The notes beneath the pieces are model-generated. The model had not been told where the DNA came from. It searched no databases and worked only from the letters and a program-made list of their open reading frames with translations. Positions 12,113-27,100 of a stretch of DNA of 64,000 nucleotides are shown here, one piece after another. The position numbers and the translations under genes were made by a program. Numbering within the stretch: position 1 is the first letter of the stretch; each line of letters starts with the position of its first letter. The DNA is from Strix aluco (Eukaryota; Chordata; Aves; Strigiformes; Strigidae), in contig NC_133935.1 of the NCBI RefSeq assembly GCF_031877795.1, forward strand, positions 50,721,330-50,785,329. The letters run 5' to 3'.

Positions 12113-15100
12113 CTGAAAGAAAGTGTTTAAAAGAAACACAGGATTGTTAAAGAACAAAACAAATCAATGTTCTAAGGATCCATCACCAAATTTGATGCCT
12201 TTCTTGAAGTATAGCAAAGGTTTGTAGGACTGACTGTTATTTTTAAAAAAAAAAAAAAAAAAAAAAAAGAAAAAAATCACTGAATTTCTTACATCTTGGG
12301 GTCAAACACAAAGCTGTAACTTCTATAATAAAGATTTCCTGTCCTCCCTCCTTGCTTCTTACTTATGGGTAAGTCCTGAGCCAGGAATACCATGAAAATA
12401 TATCATAACAAAAATAGCTTCTCAATTTTTGGAACGGCACTATAACTGATAGTTTAACATTAATATTGGCTTCTGACCTTTCCCCTCTCCTTCATTTTTC
12501 TTCCAACTGTGAGAGACAATTCAGTCCCTATACGAGGTCAGTCAAATAAGCCTCTCCATGGGGCCTGTGTGACTGGAGAATGAACCAATGTATTTTTAAT
12601 GGATAAACCACACCAGCTCTTCTCTATTAGGTCACCTCATTAAACCAGAGCAGTAGACTCGGAATTAGGTAATTAGATGACATATGATTAAACCATAAAC
12701 CCATAAACCATAAACCCAGCCCTGCACCATGATTAGTAAGACTAGAAGGGTTTGTTTTGGAGGGCGGGGGTTGGCAATCCTTGGGAATCAACATTCTACT
12801 GTTTGCACTCTCTGCTGGCTCCAGCCTTCATTCAAAGCAAATACTTTGCCAATATTAAAAAAAAAATCCTTATAAATTATGTTAATGTTAATGAAAAATT
12901 GCAGCTCTATGTATTTAAGTGCTCCTGCTAGGACAAGTTTAGACAATCTAGAAGAGGAGTAAGAATTCACCACAGTGACCCATCTGCATGGTTGAATGCC
13001 GACTTAGAAAGATGACACCTAAGTGGGGAGGAATGAGTGGGGTGGGCTGTGTTCAGCTGTGCTGTACATGCTAACCCCCACGTTGTTGAGTTTGCCCACT
13101 GGGGAAACAGACTCCATAACATGGATTGCTAAATAACGGATCGGTGTCCAGCTCAATCCTCAGAGCAGGATCATTACGGCTAGGTAAACTGTCAGCCACA
13201 TGGAACATCTAAGCCAGTTCTTCAGCTGCATAATTTGCCATGTCCAGATGAACTCAGAAGAGTTAGGATAATATGGACCAGCTAGGAATCTACCTGACAC
13301 TTGGTCTGAAGTGTACTCATCTCATTTCACTTCTTATAGTGCATCAGTATGTCAACTCCAAGAATGCCAGTGATGTAAAGTTTTAATCAGAGATTAACAC
13401 AATGCACCCAGACAGCAAAGACATTTTTAAATACCATTGTTCTGCTGGTCCCTGGGACCTAAAAAAACCCCAGAGTCGTCATCTTCAGATCCTGACAAAA
13501 GAAGAAGAAACATCACCTTCTCATTTACAATCTGTCTGTATGAAGTGGTACCCACTTTTATTAATGTGTTATACATTCCATCAGTCTCCCTTGTTTTGTC
13601 TATTTAGTTAAAAGTAAAAGAATGTTATTTGCCTTGTCTCCCATGATGAAGTCAGCCTGTAACAGATCAATAAATGAAGCATGTTTCGATATGTTACCTG
13701 TTCTGATATACACGTGGTGAACCTGCTGTTGCTGCTTCTTCTTTATCCTGGAATATTGCTTTTTCAGTGCATTAATATCAGTGGTCATACGCTCCATCAT
13801 CATGCTGTTAAAAGCAGCATGATACTCACTTCGGCAAGAGTCTATTGCTCCTGGACTTAATTCTGCAATGTTACTGGAACCCAGACTTTGTTCTTCATTC
13901 TCATCTGCAGAATGGGAATACAGTGGAGATGAGGAGTAAATTGGCATACTCAAGAGTTCTGCAGATTGTCTACAAGGGAAGTCTATAATCTTATTTAACT
14001 GTAGTCTTTAATTAAAAATGTATTATAATATGCATATTTAACAAAGCTGCACTATTTATAATAAGTAGCATTACATCTCTGGAACTACTCCTTAAGAATA
14101 GCAAGGGTTTGAGGGGAGTTTAAAGAGTACAAAAGCCAATTAACATAGCAATGCAAAGTTATAAGCACAGTTCTTCAATTACCCAAAAGTACATCAAGCC
14201 ATCACTGAAGTAATTCAGAAAGTGATTATTAAAGACACTCAGTTGGACAAAGAGGAGGCTAACAATGCAAGTTATAAAATACATTACAGTCAAGCAGGCA
14301 TGAGATTAAACAACCAAGCTAGTGATACCAGCAAGCAGCATCAAGAAACAGTTATAGCATCACAGGGAGAAAGCTGCTCATAGCAACAAAAGGAATAGGC
14401 ACAGAGCAGCTGAGGATCAAGCAACTTGAGAGGGTCTCTGATCAACAGCTGCAGAGCAACAGCAGCAGTGCAGTTTATTTTCACAGCTGTTTCTGATGCA
14501 CCGCCAAACTGGCACTCCAGGGTCAAGGGGATAACTCTTTTTCAAGGGATGTTTATTTGTCTTTGGCTTAGTTTGCAACAGCAGTTTGATGTTCTGACTA
14601 AGTGCTAGCTTGAAACAGCAGGTAGGGACTTACAGTCCCTCAGGAAGGGAAAAACAAAACACCACAGCAATCAAGAGGAAAATTGCAGCTTATAGGTCTC
14701 AGTAAAACCAAGTCACAAGAATGATGATGTGTAATCAGATAACAGCAACTGCAACATCAGTCTGGGGTGTTTTGGGGGGAAGGTGGGGATGGGTTGGAGA
14801 TAAATAACTATAGCCTCTCCTAGGATATCATAAAATCACTGTTGATCCAGTACCATTTCGTAAAGGTAGCCGCAAGTTAAATGATCTGCTTTTCCTGTAT
14901 GGATCAGGATTTTGTTCTGCTTGTAGAGCTTGCACAGGTGAACATATAATTCTATCAGAAATTTTATTTCAACGTGGAGGGACTTGGAAAATAGTGACAT
15001 TTTGTCAGAACACCCTAACTCATGCCCAATTTTTTAAAAAATGTGAGTATACCCAAAACATACAACAGTCTGAAGGTTTGGCCAAAAGGGTGGTGAAATG

Positions 15101-18100
15101 ACCTGCAGAATTCACTCACCACTGATAGGCTCCAATACTAGCCATGCATATGCTAATAAAGGTCAAGATTATTTATTACATGTACACTCTTCAGAAAATG
15201 CTGACTACCTAACAGCCGTCTTAGAAGTGTGGATTTAAGGTGGACTTTTTTCCACACATGTGCTTCTTTTATTGTGCGTGGGCAACACTATGGAGTTGGT
15301 TTTTTTAACTGTAGCCAAATCCTTAACCCACACTATCATTTATTGTATACATACAGCCTTCCTGCACGGACCGCAGAGCAAGTCATTTGGTACCTGCTGT
15401 AATGTCTACATGAATATAAAATACAACTTTCGTTGCTGCTTTCACAGAGGAAGCTACAGATGATTTCTGCAAGGTCATGCAGATTTAGTTGCGTTTTCCA
15501 AAATGAACAAAAGCCCTTTTACCTTTCACCTGTTTTTGGTATTTTTGGAGCTCTGGTGCCAAAAACCCACTTAGTGGTCCAAGACAGCCAATTGCATTGG
15601 CAATTGAGTCTTCATCATCCAGGTCATTCTCCTCATCACTGTCTCTAGTTCTGCCCAGCCTTCTGTCAAATGAGAACATAAGAGAAAGAAGAAGGACACA
15701 TTCTTAAATACGATCATCACCAAACATTGTTATCTTCTTTAAGAGCATACAAGGGAGGATGCCACCTGCCTTTTCACTAGCTGTGTAGGGTAAACAATAA
15801 CCCAATATGCCATAAGCAGCTCATTTCAAACTTACCCTGAAAGTGAAGTTGATTTTACTGCTGCAGGGAAAGGAGTAATGTTGTATGTGTATTTCTCTCT
15901 TAATTCTGCCAGTTGTGGGAAGGGAAACTGAGCCATGGTATAAACAGTCTAGGGAGGGGAAAAAGAAAAAAATGCAGCTTTTAAAATTTTCACTTTAACT
16001 AACAGTCTCACAAAAGATTTCTCCATGAACAGACTTTCACAGTCTTGCAGGATTAAAGGCTGCATATTCTCATGTGCTGTAAGAAAATGGAAATGGTCTA
16101 GTTTTATGATTCAGTCAGTATTTCCTGTAAGAAAAATAAAGACTGACTCATTAGAAAAATACATGGTTCAGAGAAAAAGAAAACCAAAACTGGAACTGAT
16201 AACATGAGATGTAGGGTCCTTTTCAACTCCTATACTTATTTAATAATCATTGTTAATCCTCTCCTTGCCAGCACACTGGAAATTCTCCTCCTCCAATTAT
16301 GATTTCACTTACATGAATGCATGATCCAGAAGATCTATGTTTCTGCTCAAGTATTCAACAAGGTATTGACACTAGCATAGATAGGAAGGAGCAGATCCTC
16401 ACTTGATGTGGACTGTTAACAGATCCATTACTTCATCTGAGCAGTCCCAAGGGCTTGTGTGAAGGAAATCACTTCAACATAAAAGTTATGGCCAAAGAGG
16501 AAGGACCTAACATTATCCAGCTAACTTCTCTCCTCTCAGTTTCTGGTTTTGATTGTTGTTTTGTGGGAGTTTTTGTGTTTTTTTCTGGGGAGGGTAGCGG
16601 TGGTGTTTTTTTTTAAAAAAAAATTTGTTCTGTGGTGAACAAAGAAACCTCTCTGCAACTCTGAACTCAACATGTAGTCCCTAGAACTTAAAACAAGGCC
16701 GTAAGAAACCCTAATACATTTTATTTACTTCAATACTCAGAGTTAAAGAAGATAAATAGTTGCAAATGCATTTGCTTTCAGCATTATTTTTGCTTTAAGT
16801 CGTTTTGTAGTAACAGGATGTGTGTCACCAGCCAACCTGGCATAAAGACACATCATATTCATTGCAGTATCACTGCTGATTTGTTCCCACCTATTTTAGT
16901 TGCCTTTCTTTTTTTTCCCCACTTTTATACACTTACAGCCATTCAGGACTTCAAATACCTGATACACAACTCATTGGGACTCTCAATGTCAGAAGTAAAA
17001 AGAAAAAAATAGCCAAAATATAATTTTTCATAGTTTCTCTGAAATATTATAACTTTTCCCTATCTTGAAAATTAACTATCTTCTGAAAGACAGCAACATA
17101 AAAATTTCTCATTAGCTATGACAGGAAATCTTCACTTTTTTTTTTCCCTGTGCTATTAAGTCAGTGACATTTTCATCTGAAGGCAAATGGCCTCAATTAA
17201 GGAGAAAGGAAATTCTGAACAATTTCTACATAATCCATTCTTGACCCATGCCTTGTCCGTGCTAAATACACGAAGGAAAATTGCAAACGTTAATTCAGTA
17301 GTAGACCTTTCCTGACAGAAGAAGAAAAAAAAAAACCCAAACATTTCACTAACAGCAATGATGTAAGCAATGAGGAGCAGGAAGGACACTCCTGTCTGTA
17401 CTGGGCACAGGGCAATAGTGCAGCTCAACAGGCTTCTGAGTGAAAATGCTTTTACAGTTTGAGCCATGCACAGACACTAAGGCAAGGAGGATACCTACAA
17501 AACCCCAGAGCATAAACTGAAGCTTTGCCATGCCATGAAACTACAATGCTACCATGAAAGACAAATATTCTCTAGGGCCTGAACAGCAATATTCCGACAG
17601 TCTACCAGACGAAGGAATTTTATGATCTGGAAAAAGATCTACCTCCGGCCCAATGTGTCTGCCCGTTTGTTTGATCTCCACCACACTTTCCTGTTTTTTT
17701 ACCCCATATGTCTCAACTCTCTCCCTTCACAGAGAAGGAGGTGTGTCTGGAATTTATTTCTACTCTTTATGTCAACAGCCTTTTCAGGTAACTTGTTCCA
17801 TATGCTAGTTACCCTTTAAGTGAAAGAGTCGACTGAGTCCTCCATTTACTCCTTGCACCTACTGTTTTAGATTATGCTCTTAGCTTTTGCTTGTCTCCTA
17901 TCTGTGTCTCTTAACAGATCCTGTGCAATATTTTTCTTTTAGCATACACATTTTTAACTTAATTACTTGTTATCAGATTATAACTGGAGATCTCACTTGC
18001 CACCTGGCTAAGAGATCCACAAACAAATTTTATGCTGATGCAAGTTCCAGTGAAAATTAAAAAAATATTGTCAATCAACACCTGTGATCTCCTCACAGCA

Positions 18101-21100
18101 ATGCTTCAGAGTCAAAGCATCCTGTTCTTAGTTTGTACACAGCCTTGGATGCCATTTGGTTAATTCTGGTGAAACTGTGCCAGAGGGAAACAGCCTACAC
18201 ATACAAAGCACGATGCAGCCAAACTTATTATTTATGGCCATAAGGGACAGATTCTGGGAACAAGAGAAGAGACAAAGAAAACCTCTCTTCTCACCTTAAA
18301 TCAGTAGCATTTGTCACTCCTTTGGCTTACCCTAAAAATGCAAAGCCATCTACACCCTTAGGAGAACACTATACAGAAGGTGATGGGCTGTGGCTTCCAA
18401 AAGAGGGCAAGCAGTTTTGCCTTTGCAGACAGCTCAAACACACTTATCTCAAGAGCCACCTCACACTCGTTTAAAGTTCTTCTCTCTTTTCATTTTCACT
18501 CAGAAAACAAAACAAAAAGCAAAAGCAAAAAACAAACCCAAAAGAAAACAGACAAATTACTACTCAAGCAGAAAGTTAATAGTGAATACCATCAAATCAG
18601 GGTAACTGTCTCTGGGAGATAGTCTAAAATGCTAGGGTACTACAGAGGGATTAATCCCTCTTCCCCTTCACCACAGTAAACACACAGGGATGCCTCTCCT
18701 TCTCCTGTTTGTTTCTTATCTCCTCTATGTTGCAATGTTTCTAAGTGTACAAACTGAATTAGTTTAGCTGCTTATAAAAATGCTCACTTTCTGAGAAGGC
18801 ATGGAAACGTACTCAATCTAATACATGCTGTTTAGACTATCTGCAGACACTTGGCATACAGCCTTCTGTCTCCATGTTAGAACCCAAGTTTATTAATAGA
18901 CCAATAAAATTACAATGCTGAATACTGTATTTGTTTAACTTCTAGTCCTGAATACATATGCAGTCTACCATCTGATGTGTACAGCACTTACCCTTTATTT
19001 ACCTAAACTGTTCAATCTCAAAAAGGAGGAAGCTGTAGGCTCGCTTGCTCCTCCAATCCCTCCGTGCTCTCCTCTGCACCACATTGTAAGAACTCTTGCC
19101 ATGCAAGGGCCAAATCTGCAAAAGCTTTAAGCCCTCAATCCTAGGTATGTGTACTGTCTGCATAGGAGGGAGGCAAGCAGGCTTTTTAATGATAAACTTG
19201 CACCAACTACACATGCTGGTGGACAGAATGAGGACAAGAGTCCTCTGATCTACTTCAGACATCTGCTCTGTCAACACTTGCCCCTGAAGGATCAGCCACA
19301 CCTCCCTCCTGAACTCCCGGAAGGAAACAGGTCTTTTAGAGCACAAGTTTTCTAGTGGCGGAAAAGTGTCTGTTACTCTTCACTGGCTTAAGTGAGCCTA
19401 GACAGGTAGTTCAGGTGCAAGTGTGAGTGTCATGCAAGTCTAAAGAACAGTGAGATGATTGCCACCAGCAACCTTTACTGAAATGTGTAGAGAAGGCAGA
19501 GTAGGGTATTAATCCTTTCCCCTAGTAAGATACTAATCCTTGAGCCACCTTGTAAAAAGTATCAGATGTAAATTCACTATTCCGATTTTGATTAGGGGAA
19601 AAAAGAAAAAACAAGAAAAAAAGAACATTTCGAAAACAAAGCAGTCATCTCTGGCTGACTCCTCTGAAAAAGCCTAAGGCAATTTAAAAAAAATGGTGTC
19701 TTAAAGCAGCCTGGATCCTTTCATTAATGCAGTGGTTCATATTTATTTATTTTCTTCTCCAACACAGAGAAAATTGTTCAAATGCATCAGCCAGACACAT
19801 GGTGGCATTCGTATTCCCTAATGGTAAACTCTTGTAGTGTCTAGTTCTCTCCACTAGGTAAAGACAGCCTAGAGTGAACAGCTCAGATGGAGACGGCTAC
19901 ACTGCCAGTACCTGCCTCTGACTTGAAGAATGCTATCTAAACTATAGTTGGTTTCTTCAACTGAGAAGACACACATAAACCAGACACACTGCTTCTCTAC
20001 ATAGAAAACTTAAGCCTGACACATTCTCCGTATCAATGGCAATGCTATCCTACCTTAACACTCCTGTCGGTGTCACAAAATACACGTGTACACTATGAAC
20101 ACACATATACTTCGCACCAAGTGCTTATTTTTTGCTGAAGCACAAAAAGACTAACTTAATATACTTGTAATTGCAACAGTTAAAAAACCAAAAAGATCCT
20201 TCCATCCCTCCAACCAGTAAGTCACCTATGCCTTATCTTCTATTACACACAAAGGCGAAGAAAGAAATCCACAGAGTCACTACAGCCCACTTCAGCTTTC
20301 CCAACATTATTCTTTGTCACAAATGCCACTTCTTGATTTTGTACTACACTTGAGACCAGGAACTGAAACACAATGAATATGAGAACACATCAGCTTGTGT
20401 CACCTTCCTCACGCATCCTCAATATCCGAACTGCCTTGTGAGAAATCTTAATGCTTATTTAAGAAGTGTGAGTACCTCTGACCAGCTGCATTTCCATTTT
20501 TGAAGCAAAACAAAGCCACAGTGCTCACCTCTCCCATTCCCAGAGCTCCCTCATCAGACAAAACAACAAAAATAACAAAAATAAAAAATCTGAAAGTAAT
20601 CCTTTACTTCAGGGCAGTACGTTAGCAGACTAGGTAAGTGTATTATCCCAGACAGTCAATAAGTTTTGCTTCTAATAATGGGTGACAGAAGTCACCTGCT
20701 AACTACTGTTAATAAACTCATGCAGCTTCATAGAGAGACTGACTTTTTTCCTTCCCTTTAAACAGGTGAATTATTGCAGGTGAATTATGTGCTCTGTATT
20801 TGCACCCATTTAAACACCATGCTGTAACTCATCAAAAGCAAAGCTCCAGAACTGTAGCATGAGGTCTTTATAAAACATCTAAGCAGACAACACCTCAAGG
20901 ATGCCACAAAAAGAAGTGTAAGTGTGAATCAATAAAATTGTATCTGCAATACTAAACGCCCTTTCCTTTCCCAGAACAGTGAGGGTCTTTGTTCTCACAC
21001 AATGACGTATGCTTTGAGAATTCAGGGACTGCAATTATCTACAAATGTCTTTGTTTATAGTTCACTGACGACTGTTCATGTTTGGTTTTTTTTTTTTAAA

Positions 21101-24100
21101 TCATGAAGGATGGTTTTTTTTCCCCTTCTCACATAATAAACTCGTCTCCCACAGTGTCTGCAGAATGAAAAGGACACAATGTAATAATAACTGACCAAAA
21201 CATAAAAATAAAACAAAAGAACACCCTCAAAATTATGACTACTAGAAGATTCTACATCTTACTTGTGTAAAACCAACTGGGAATTGTATCACAACAAACT
21301 TTCAGCTGTCAATATACAACCAATTTTTATCAAATAGAGCCTAGTGATTCTCTATACTTAATGTAAAAGATAAGAATTTTAGCTTTAACTGCAGGTCACC
21401 TATTTGTTTCACTGGCATTCTAGTTCAACTCAGTTATCTTAAACTTTTATTCTTGGAAGAGTTTAGGTTTCTGCAGTATTTGAACTGTAATTTGTTAGAA
21501 ATCAGCACCTGAAGGATGCACACAAAACATAAACAATAATTATATCACAATTACTCACCTGCATGAGTTCATTGCTGTCAATCAGACTGTCTTCCAGCAT
21601 CTCCTGGGTCAGCTTCCCCATGGTACTGTAAAACTCATCTGCAGTTTCACAACACTCTATTTGCCTACATCAAAATACATATTGGTTTTTCATTTTACTT
21701 TTACATATGATTATACACCTCCAAACCAGAACTGAACTTTCTGTCATCATAAAATATGCCGTTTCTTTTAGTCACTTTAATTCTTAAGTTTATTGCAATC
21801 CTCTCTACGCTTCCAAATAACAAAACTGTGCACATCACACTGGAAAGGCTGGTGCAGTAAAGGAATGTACTGAGCACGGTTTAATGTCCTGACTCCTCAT
21901 GATAAAGGATTCATGCATGTCCAGATAGGTTATTCCCTCTGCCCCTTTCACTTCTACATGAGAATCAATAAATCCTGCCTCCTACTAGCACAAGGGAGCT
22001 TTCCATCAGCTCAAAAAGGGAGCATAAAGATTTCTTGACTGCCTCATCACCCATTCTTCACTATGCACCAAATGGATGAATTCGGTGGTTGAACTTTTTG
22101 TCAGATGGGAACATACTCGCTGGCCAGAAAACATTCCAGTGGAGTAAATTAAGTATAGCTATATTTGTATTCAGAAGAGCTGAGTTCACATAAAGTAGAA
22201 TGAAGGAAAATTCACTGATATCCTGAATATTTGTGAATTAGAGATGCAGACATTTTTGTTTGTCTTTGGGGTTCTGTTTTGATGATGTGGGGGTTTTTTT
22301 GTTTGGGGGTTGGGGGGGGGGAAATCGGTTGAGTTTTTTGGTGGTTTTTTCCACACTTTAAATTTCTAAAACCACAGAATCACCCACAGAGTGTCAGCTA
22401 CAGGAAGAGAAATGTGAGTAATCTGCTTTTCTGAGTTGCTGTTCTACATACATTAGGGCTAGCCACTAGACATCCTCTCCCCTCGGGTGAAAAATCTGTT
22501 TTACTTCCATCCCAAACAAGTGCATTCCTGGCTACTTATTGTATCCTCCCCTGTAAAATACAGCTGCTGGAATGATCAGAAAAGTACACTGTCTTTTTTC
22601 TTAAGGATGAGAAGAGGAAGCTTCCCTTGATCTTCAGTGTCTATAGGGAACAACTACTGAACTATGAAATTCCTACTGAAATCTTAACATAGTTTAACTA
22701 AAAGAATGATTAAGTAGTTAAAAAAAAAAAAAAAGGAGAAACAATGGGTGTGTAGCCTATTATCACAAACTTACCACTTACCTTCCTTGACACCTTCAGT
22801 CTCTCATGACATCCATACACTGCTTTCTCTACTGCACCATTTTTAACCCTCTCACTCCTTCAGTCTCCCTCAAAATGGAAGTATAATTGAACCACCCACA
22901 TTTTAGCATAAGCACTTCTCACCCCACCTTCATGACTAGAAAGATAGTCTTGAGAAGTATGAAGATCATGAGACTATGATCAGTGTTTCAGACCCCACTT
23001 CTTTAAATCCCTCCTGTTCTATTTCTAGCAGAGAAGAGGAACAAAATCACAATCTTCTCCCAGCAAAAACATTGTGCCCAATCTTTTACTTCCTCATCTC
23101 ATTTGACATCATTAATCACAAACTTACTGCATATCAATTCTTGTTCAGTTTTAGCGACTCACTGTCTTCTGGATCTCTGGTCATCCCACCAGTGTCTCTT
23201 TCTATTAATTGCCCTCAGATCTGCCAGACATCCTCCTATTCCCCACAAACAACAGTTACAAGGTGTGCAGCATGATCAGCTTATTCTTTTGGACATATTC
23301 TTATAGATGTCTTTATTCTGTTCCTTCCAATTTTTATAAAACATGCTTCCTTTTTGCTTTAAGTTTTATGGTAAAATCTTCAAAGCAATGACTTACTTTT
23401 AATCATGTTATGAGTTGGAACATTCATAATTACAGCTTTTAAGTGCACAGAGATCGACTGCAACAGGACCTTATCTAAAGGTATGGTAACAAAGTAATAA
23501 AGCACGATGGGACTACATATAGCTTAATCCTAATGCAAATGATTCATGCAAGTTTCATTCATGAACTGAACAAATAAAGCTCTTGGGAAATTATTATTCT
23601 AATTATTATTCTTCAGATTAAAAATTAAATATGCTAAACAAAGTCTCTTACAACGCTACTGGCCTTCAGTGCTAATTTATTCAGACAGAAAAAAGAAATT
23701 AAACCTCCAAGGAGAGAGCTGAACATAAATCCCAGTGGTTCAATCTCAGAGAAAAAAGGAAGGTGAGTGTTGATAGGCACCACAAAAAAAATTTGATGCA
23801 GCTGCTGACGCTGGCTGAAAAAAGGTTCCAGCTGAACTAACATCTGCTTGACCTGTCAGAGCTCACACCTCCCACTGAAGTCAGTGACAAAACTCATTTC
23901 TCCACCAGCACTGTACAATCTTTGGAATGCAAATATTTGCTATGACAACAGAGGAGTTTAGAAGAACTAACCACCTCTTGTCTTTTGTCCTATGTGGTGA
24001 GTTTCCAAGGCCATAAAGGACTATAATAGAAACTTGGCTAGAACATGCTTAAAAGCAGAGAATTTCAGGAAAATTTGTTTGCAGGCCTTAACAGAAAAGA

Positions 24101-27100
24101 ACCATGTAGCACTAAATCATTCTCTTAGTAGCACTGAATTCTTTTCGTAGGTATAGCCAATGGGCTCAAATCCTTAAGTCCTCTTAAGTGAAGATAGGGG
24201 AATTAACATCCCCCTAGCTTCAGATACCCAACTAAATTAGCTAGTCACCCTCAAGTCTCTCTGCATGTCTTTCCACAGAGTATTACCAGCTCCCTCAGAG
24301 CTGTAACAATCTAGAAAAGTCCAACCAACCTTTTAGCATAGCATGAAGACTATACACAGACAACACAAACAAATGGAGACATTTCCTGCAGCAAGGGTCA
24401 ATTAACTGTCATGCCCATTCTGACACAATGTTAGAAGCACATGTTTTTGGGGAAGCCATAGAGGCACTTCATGCAGCTTTTTCAAAGCAGAATCATTCTC
24501 CTGAAAGATCACATCTTGTTTAGAATTGAGAACACACTCTTCAAAACAACATAAGTTACACATATTGCTCATACTGAAAAGAAAAATCAGATAAAAATAA
24601 CCACTTACTCTCCTAACTTTGCCCAGATAGCCAAAGCTACTCTCAGTATAATTTCAGAGCCTTCAAAGAATACTGAATCCCAAATCTTCAAAACTGTATG
24701 GTTAGGCAGGCAAGTAGCAAAGAGGGTCAGAAACCACTGCATTGTGAAGACATTTGTAAGTGGGGGTTCATAGCCTCCTGAAATAAAAAAAAAATAAAAA
24801 TCCTTAAAGTAATTGTAATTTCCTATTATTTTAGAAGGAGTATTAATAGCATACTGAAATCCAACAGACACTCTAGTACCTCTGTTATTGCTCAAAACTT
24901 ACTTAGCCAGCAGCTGTCCAAAGATAAGCTGAGAAAAAGAGCGATGGAGAAATGACATACTTAATCACCTTTCATTCTGCTGCACTGCAAAAAGCTCTAA
25001 GCAGCAGCATTGGTTTGGGACTGTAAACCTTGGAAAACACCACCAGTTTTTTCTTCCTTAAATCAGAAAGATCTTTCCCCAAAGCCATGAGCTAAAAGCT
25101 TTTATTAAAAAACATCAAAAAAAACCCCAAAATGCTGTGTTTCTTTAGAAACTAATGGTGTAAGAAGTCTTTATCTACATGAAGGTGAAGGTGACTGTTT
25201 CTGTAAAGTCTCATCTATTGTTTAATATCCTGATGCACTGCCAGCTTAGCAGAAGCGACTAACACATTCAGTTTTCCTTTCAGCTTATTAAGTTTCAAAC
25301 AAGATTAGTACTTCAGCCTGAAACTCTGAAGTTTTACTTTCTTGTTATGCTCAGAGAACACTTTGTGCATCCTAGTATCAACTGATGCACTAAAGGCCAT
25401 GACCAAAGAGGCTGCTGCCTGTGAAAACACTTTCAAACAGCAAATACTTTCTTGATACCCCTTCTTTGTTTTCATACAGTTTGGGAAGAGTCACAGTTAA
25501 TTTACATGGAACAAGGTAGCAGGTAGCAGGTCTTTTCTAAGATGGAACTCAGGGTGCACTTAGCTTCCAGACTTCGAAAAAATCCACCCTCCCCAAAACA
25601 CTCCCAAATAAAAGATCTGTATCTCATTTAAAAAAAAAAAAAAAAAAAAAGAGTAAGTCTGGAAGGAATGCTATACCAGAAAAAAAATTCAAGTGCAAAG
25701 CCAGTTTTCAGGTAATAACCCAAGAAGTACTTCTGAGTTTTGCACATGTGTATTGCTAAGCATGCAGGTGAAGAAATACTGACCAGCCACCACTGGCTTT
25801 CACATTTTAACTCTTCCCAGAACAGCTATGTAAGCTAGCAACTACAAGGAGCAATGGCAGCACAGGTATCTTCAGCTACGGGAAGAAACAACCTTTTCAA
25901 GGTAGCCCTTGTACTAAGCTGTGTGTTACAGTGGTTGTCACCCCATACATTTTATATCCTTCTCAACACGATTCCATTTGCAGTTAGTGGTGGGACCACA
26001 TTATTTCCCCTTTATTTTTCCCCCCCCGAGAGCACCACCTATTTATGTTAAGGTTATCAGTAACGGAAACTGTCATCTTTCACCTTAAAAATTTAAAATA
26101 CATATTTGAAGCAATAAACTCATGTAAACACTTAAAAGACTGTATTTTTAGACCAGTGCTCAGGTGAAACAATAGCAAAAAGGAATTTAGTAGCATTTTC
26201 TGTTGAACCTACCTCCACTTTCCCTGTTAGCAGCTCTTTGCAGGGTGTCTAAGTGCTGGGACAGTTCAGGAAGCTTCATTCGTAAGAGATCTCGGAAAAC
26301 AGCCATATCCACTGAGAGAGCACGGAGATTATTGACAAAATAGCTATCAGGAAGCACCTTATCAATTAGATAAATCATGATCTGTGGGAAAAATGAAATA
26401 TTACCATGTAGAACTTACAGAGCCAGTTATTTTCTAGGAATAACAGGAAAAAAAAAAAAAGAATCTTAAAGTTCTCTGTTCACTAAAGAGTGGCTTGGAG
26501 CAAGTGGCAACACACGCCTCTGGTATCTCCATCTACACGCGGAGAACACATTCTCATTTTAAGCATCCACAGGTACTCTAGGTATCCATAAGCAATCAAG
26601 GTGCAAAGGTTTGTTGAAGCTGTCCAGAATTTATGAACCATTAATGACCGAAAAAAATCAATGTCACAGTAAGCTATGTCCAAATTGGAAGCATTACTCA
26701 AACTGACGGCAACTTTTGGCACTTCTGATGCTGTACATGTTTATGAGATTCTCCACTGTTGGAAAGTTCCACTGTCCCTTCTCTGGTTGTTAACTGTCAC
26801 AACTAGAAGACTAATCTTCCAAATCATCTTTTTTCCCTTCTCCAAAATGCAAGATACTGTTCCTTAAAAAACATTCTCTGCATATTTTACTGTGATGTGT
26901 TACCGTGTGCTGCACTTCTTCTCGTCACTGTAAAAGGTGCTAAATTAAGCAGCATGAGACATTTTAAACAGATATCTGTTTCAAGTGAGATAGCTCAACT
27001 ACATGGGTGGTAATGTATTAACTGGATACTGTCCAGTGACATACTGAACAAATGCATCAAAGAAATATGCAGAAGTTGATGTATATCATCAGCCCAACAG

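Noticed and set aside
18999-19346. 115-codon minus-strand open frame inside the intron between exons 8 and 9
   Set aside because: No recognisable domain, no good splice sites in phase with TBC1D30, and no match to the mammalian protein, which is continuous across this junction.
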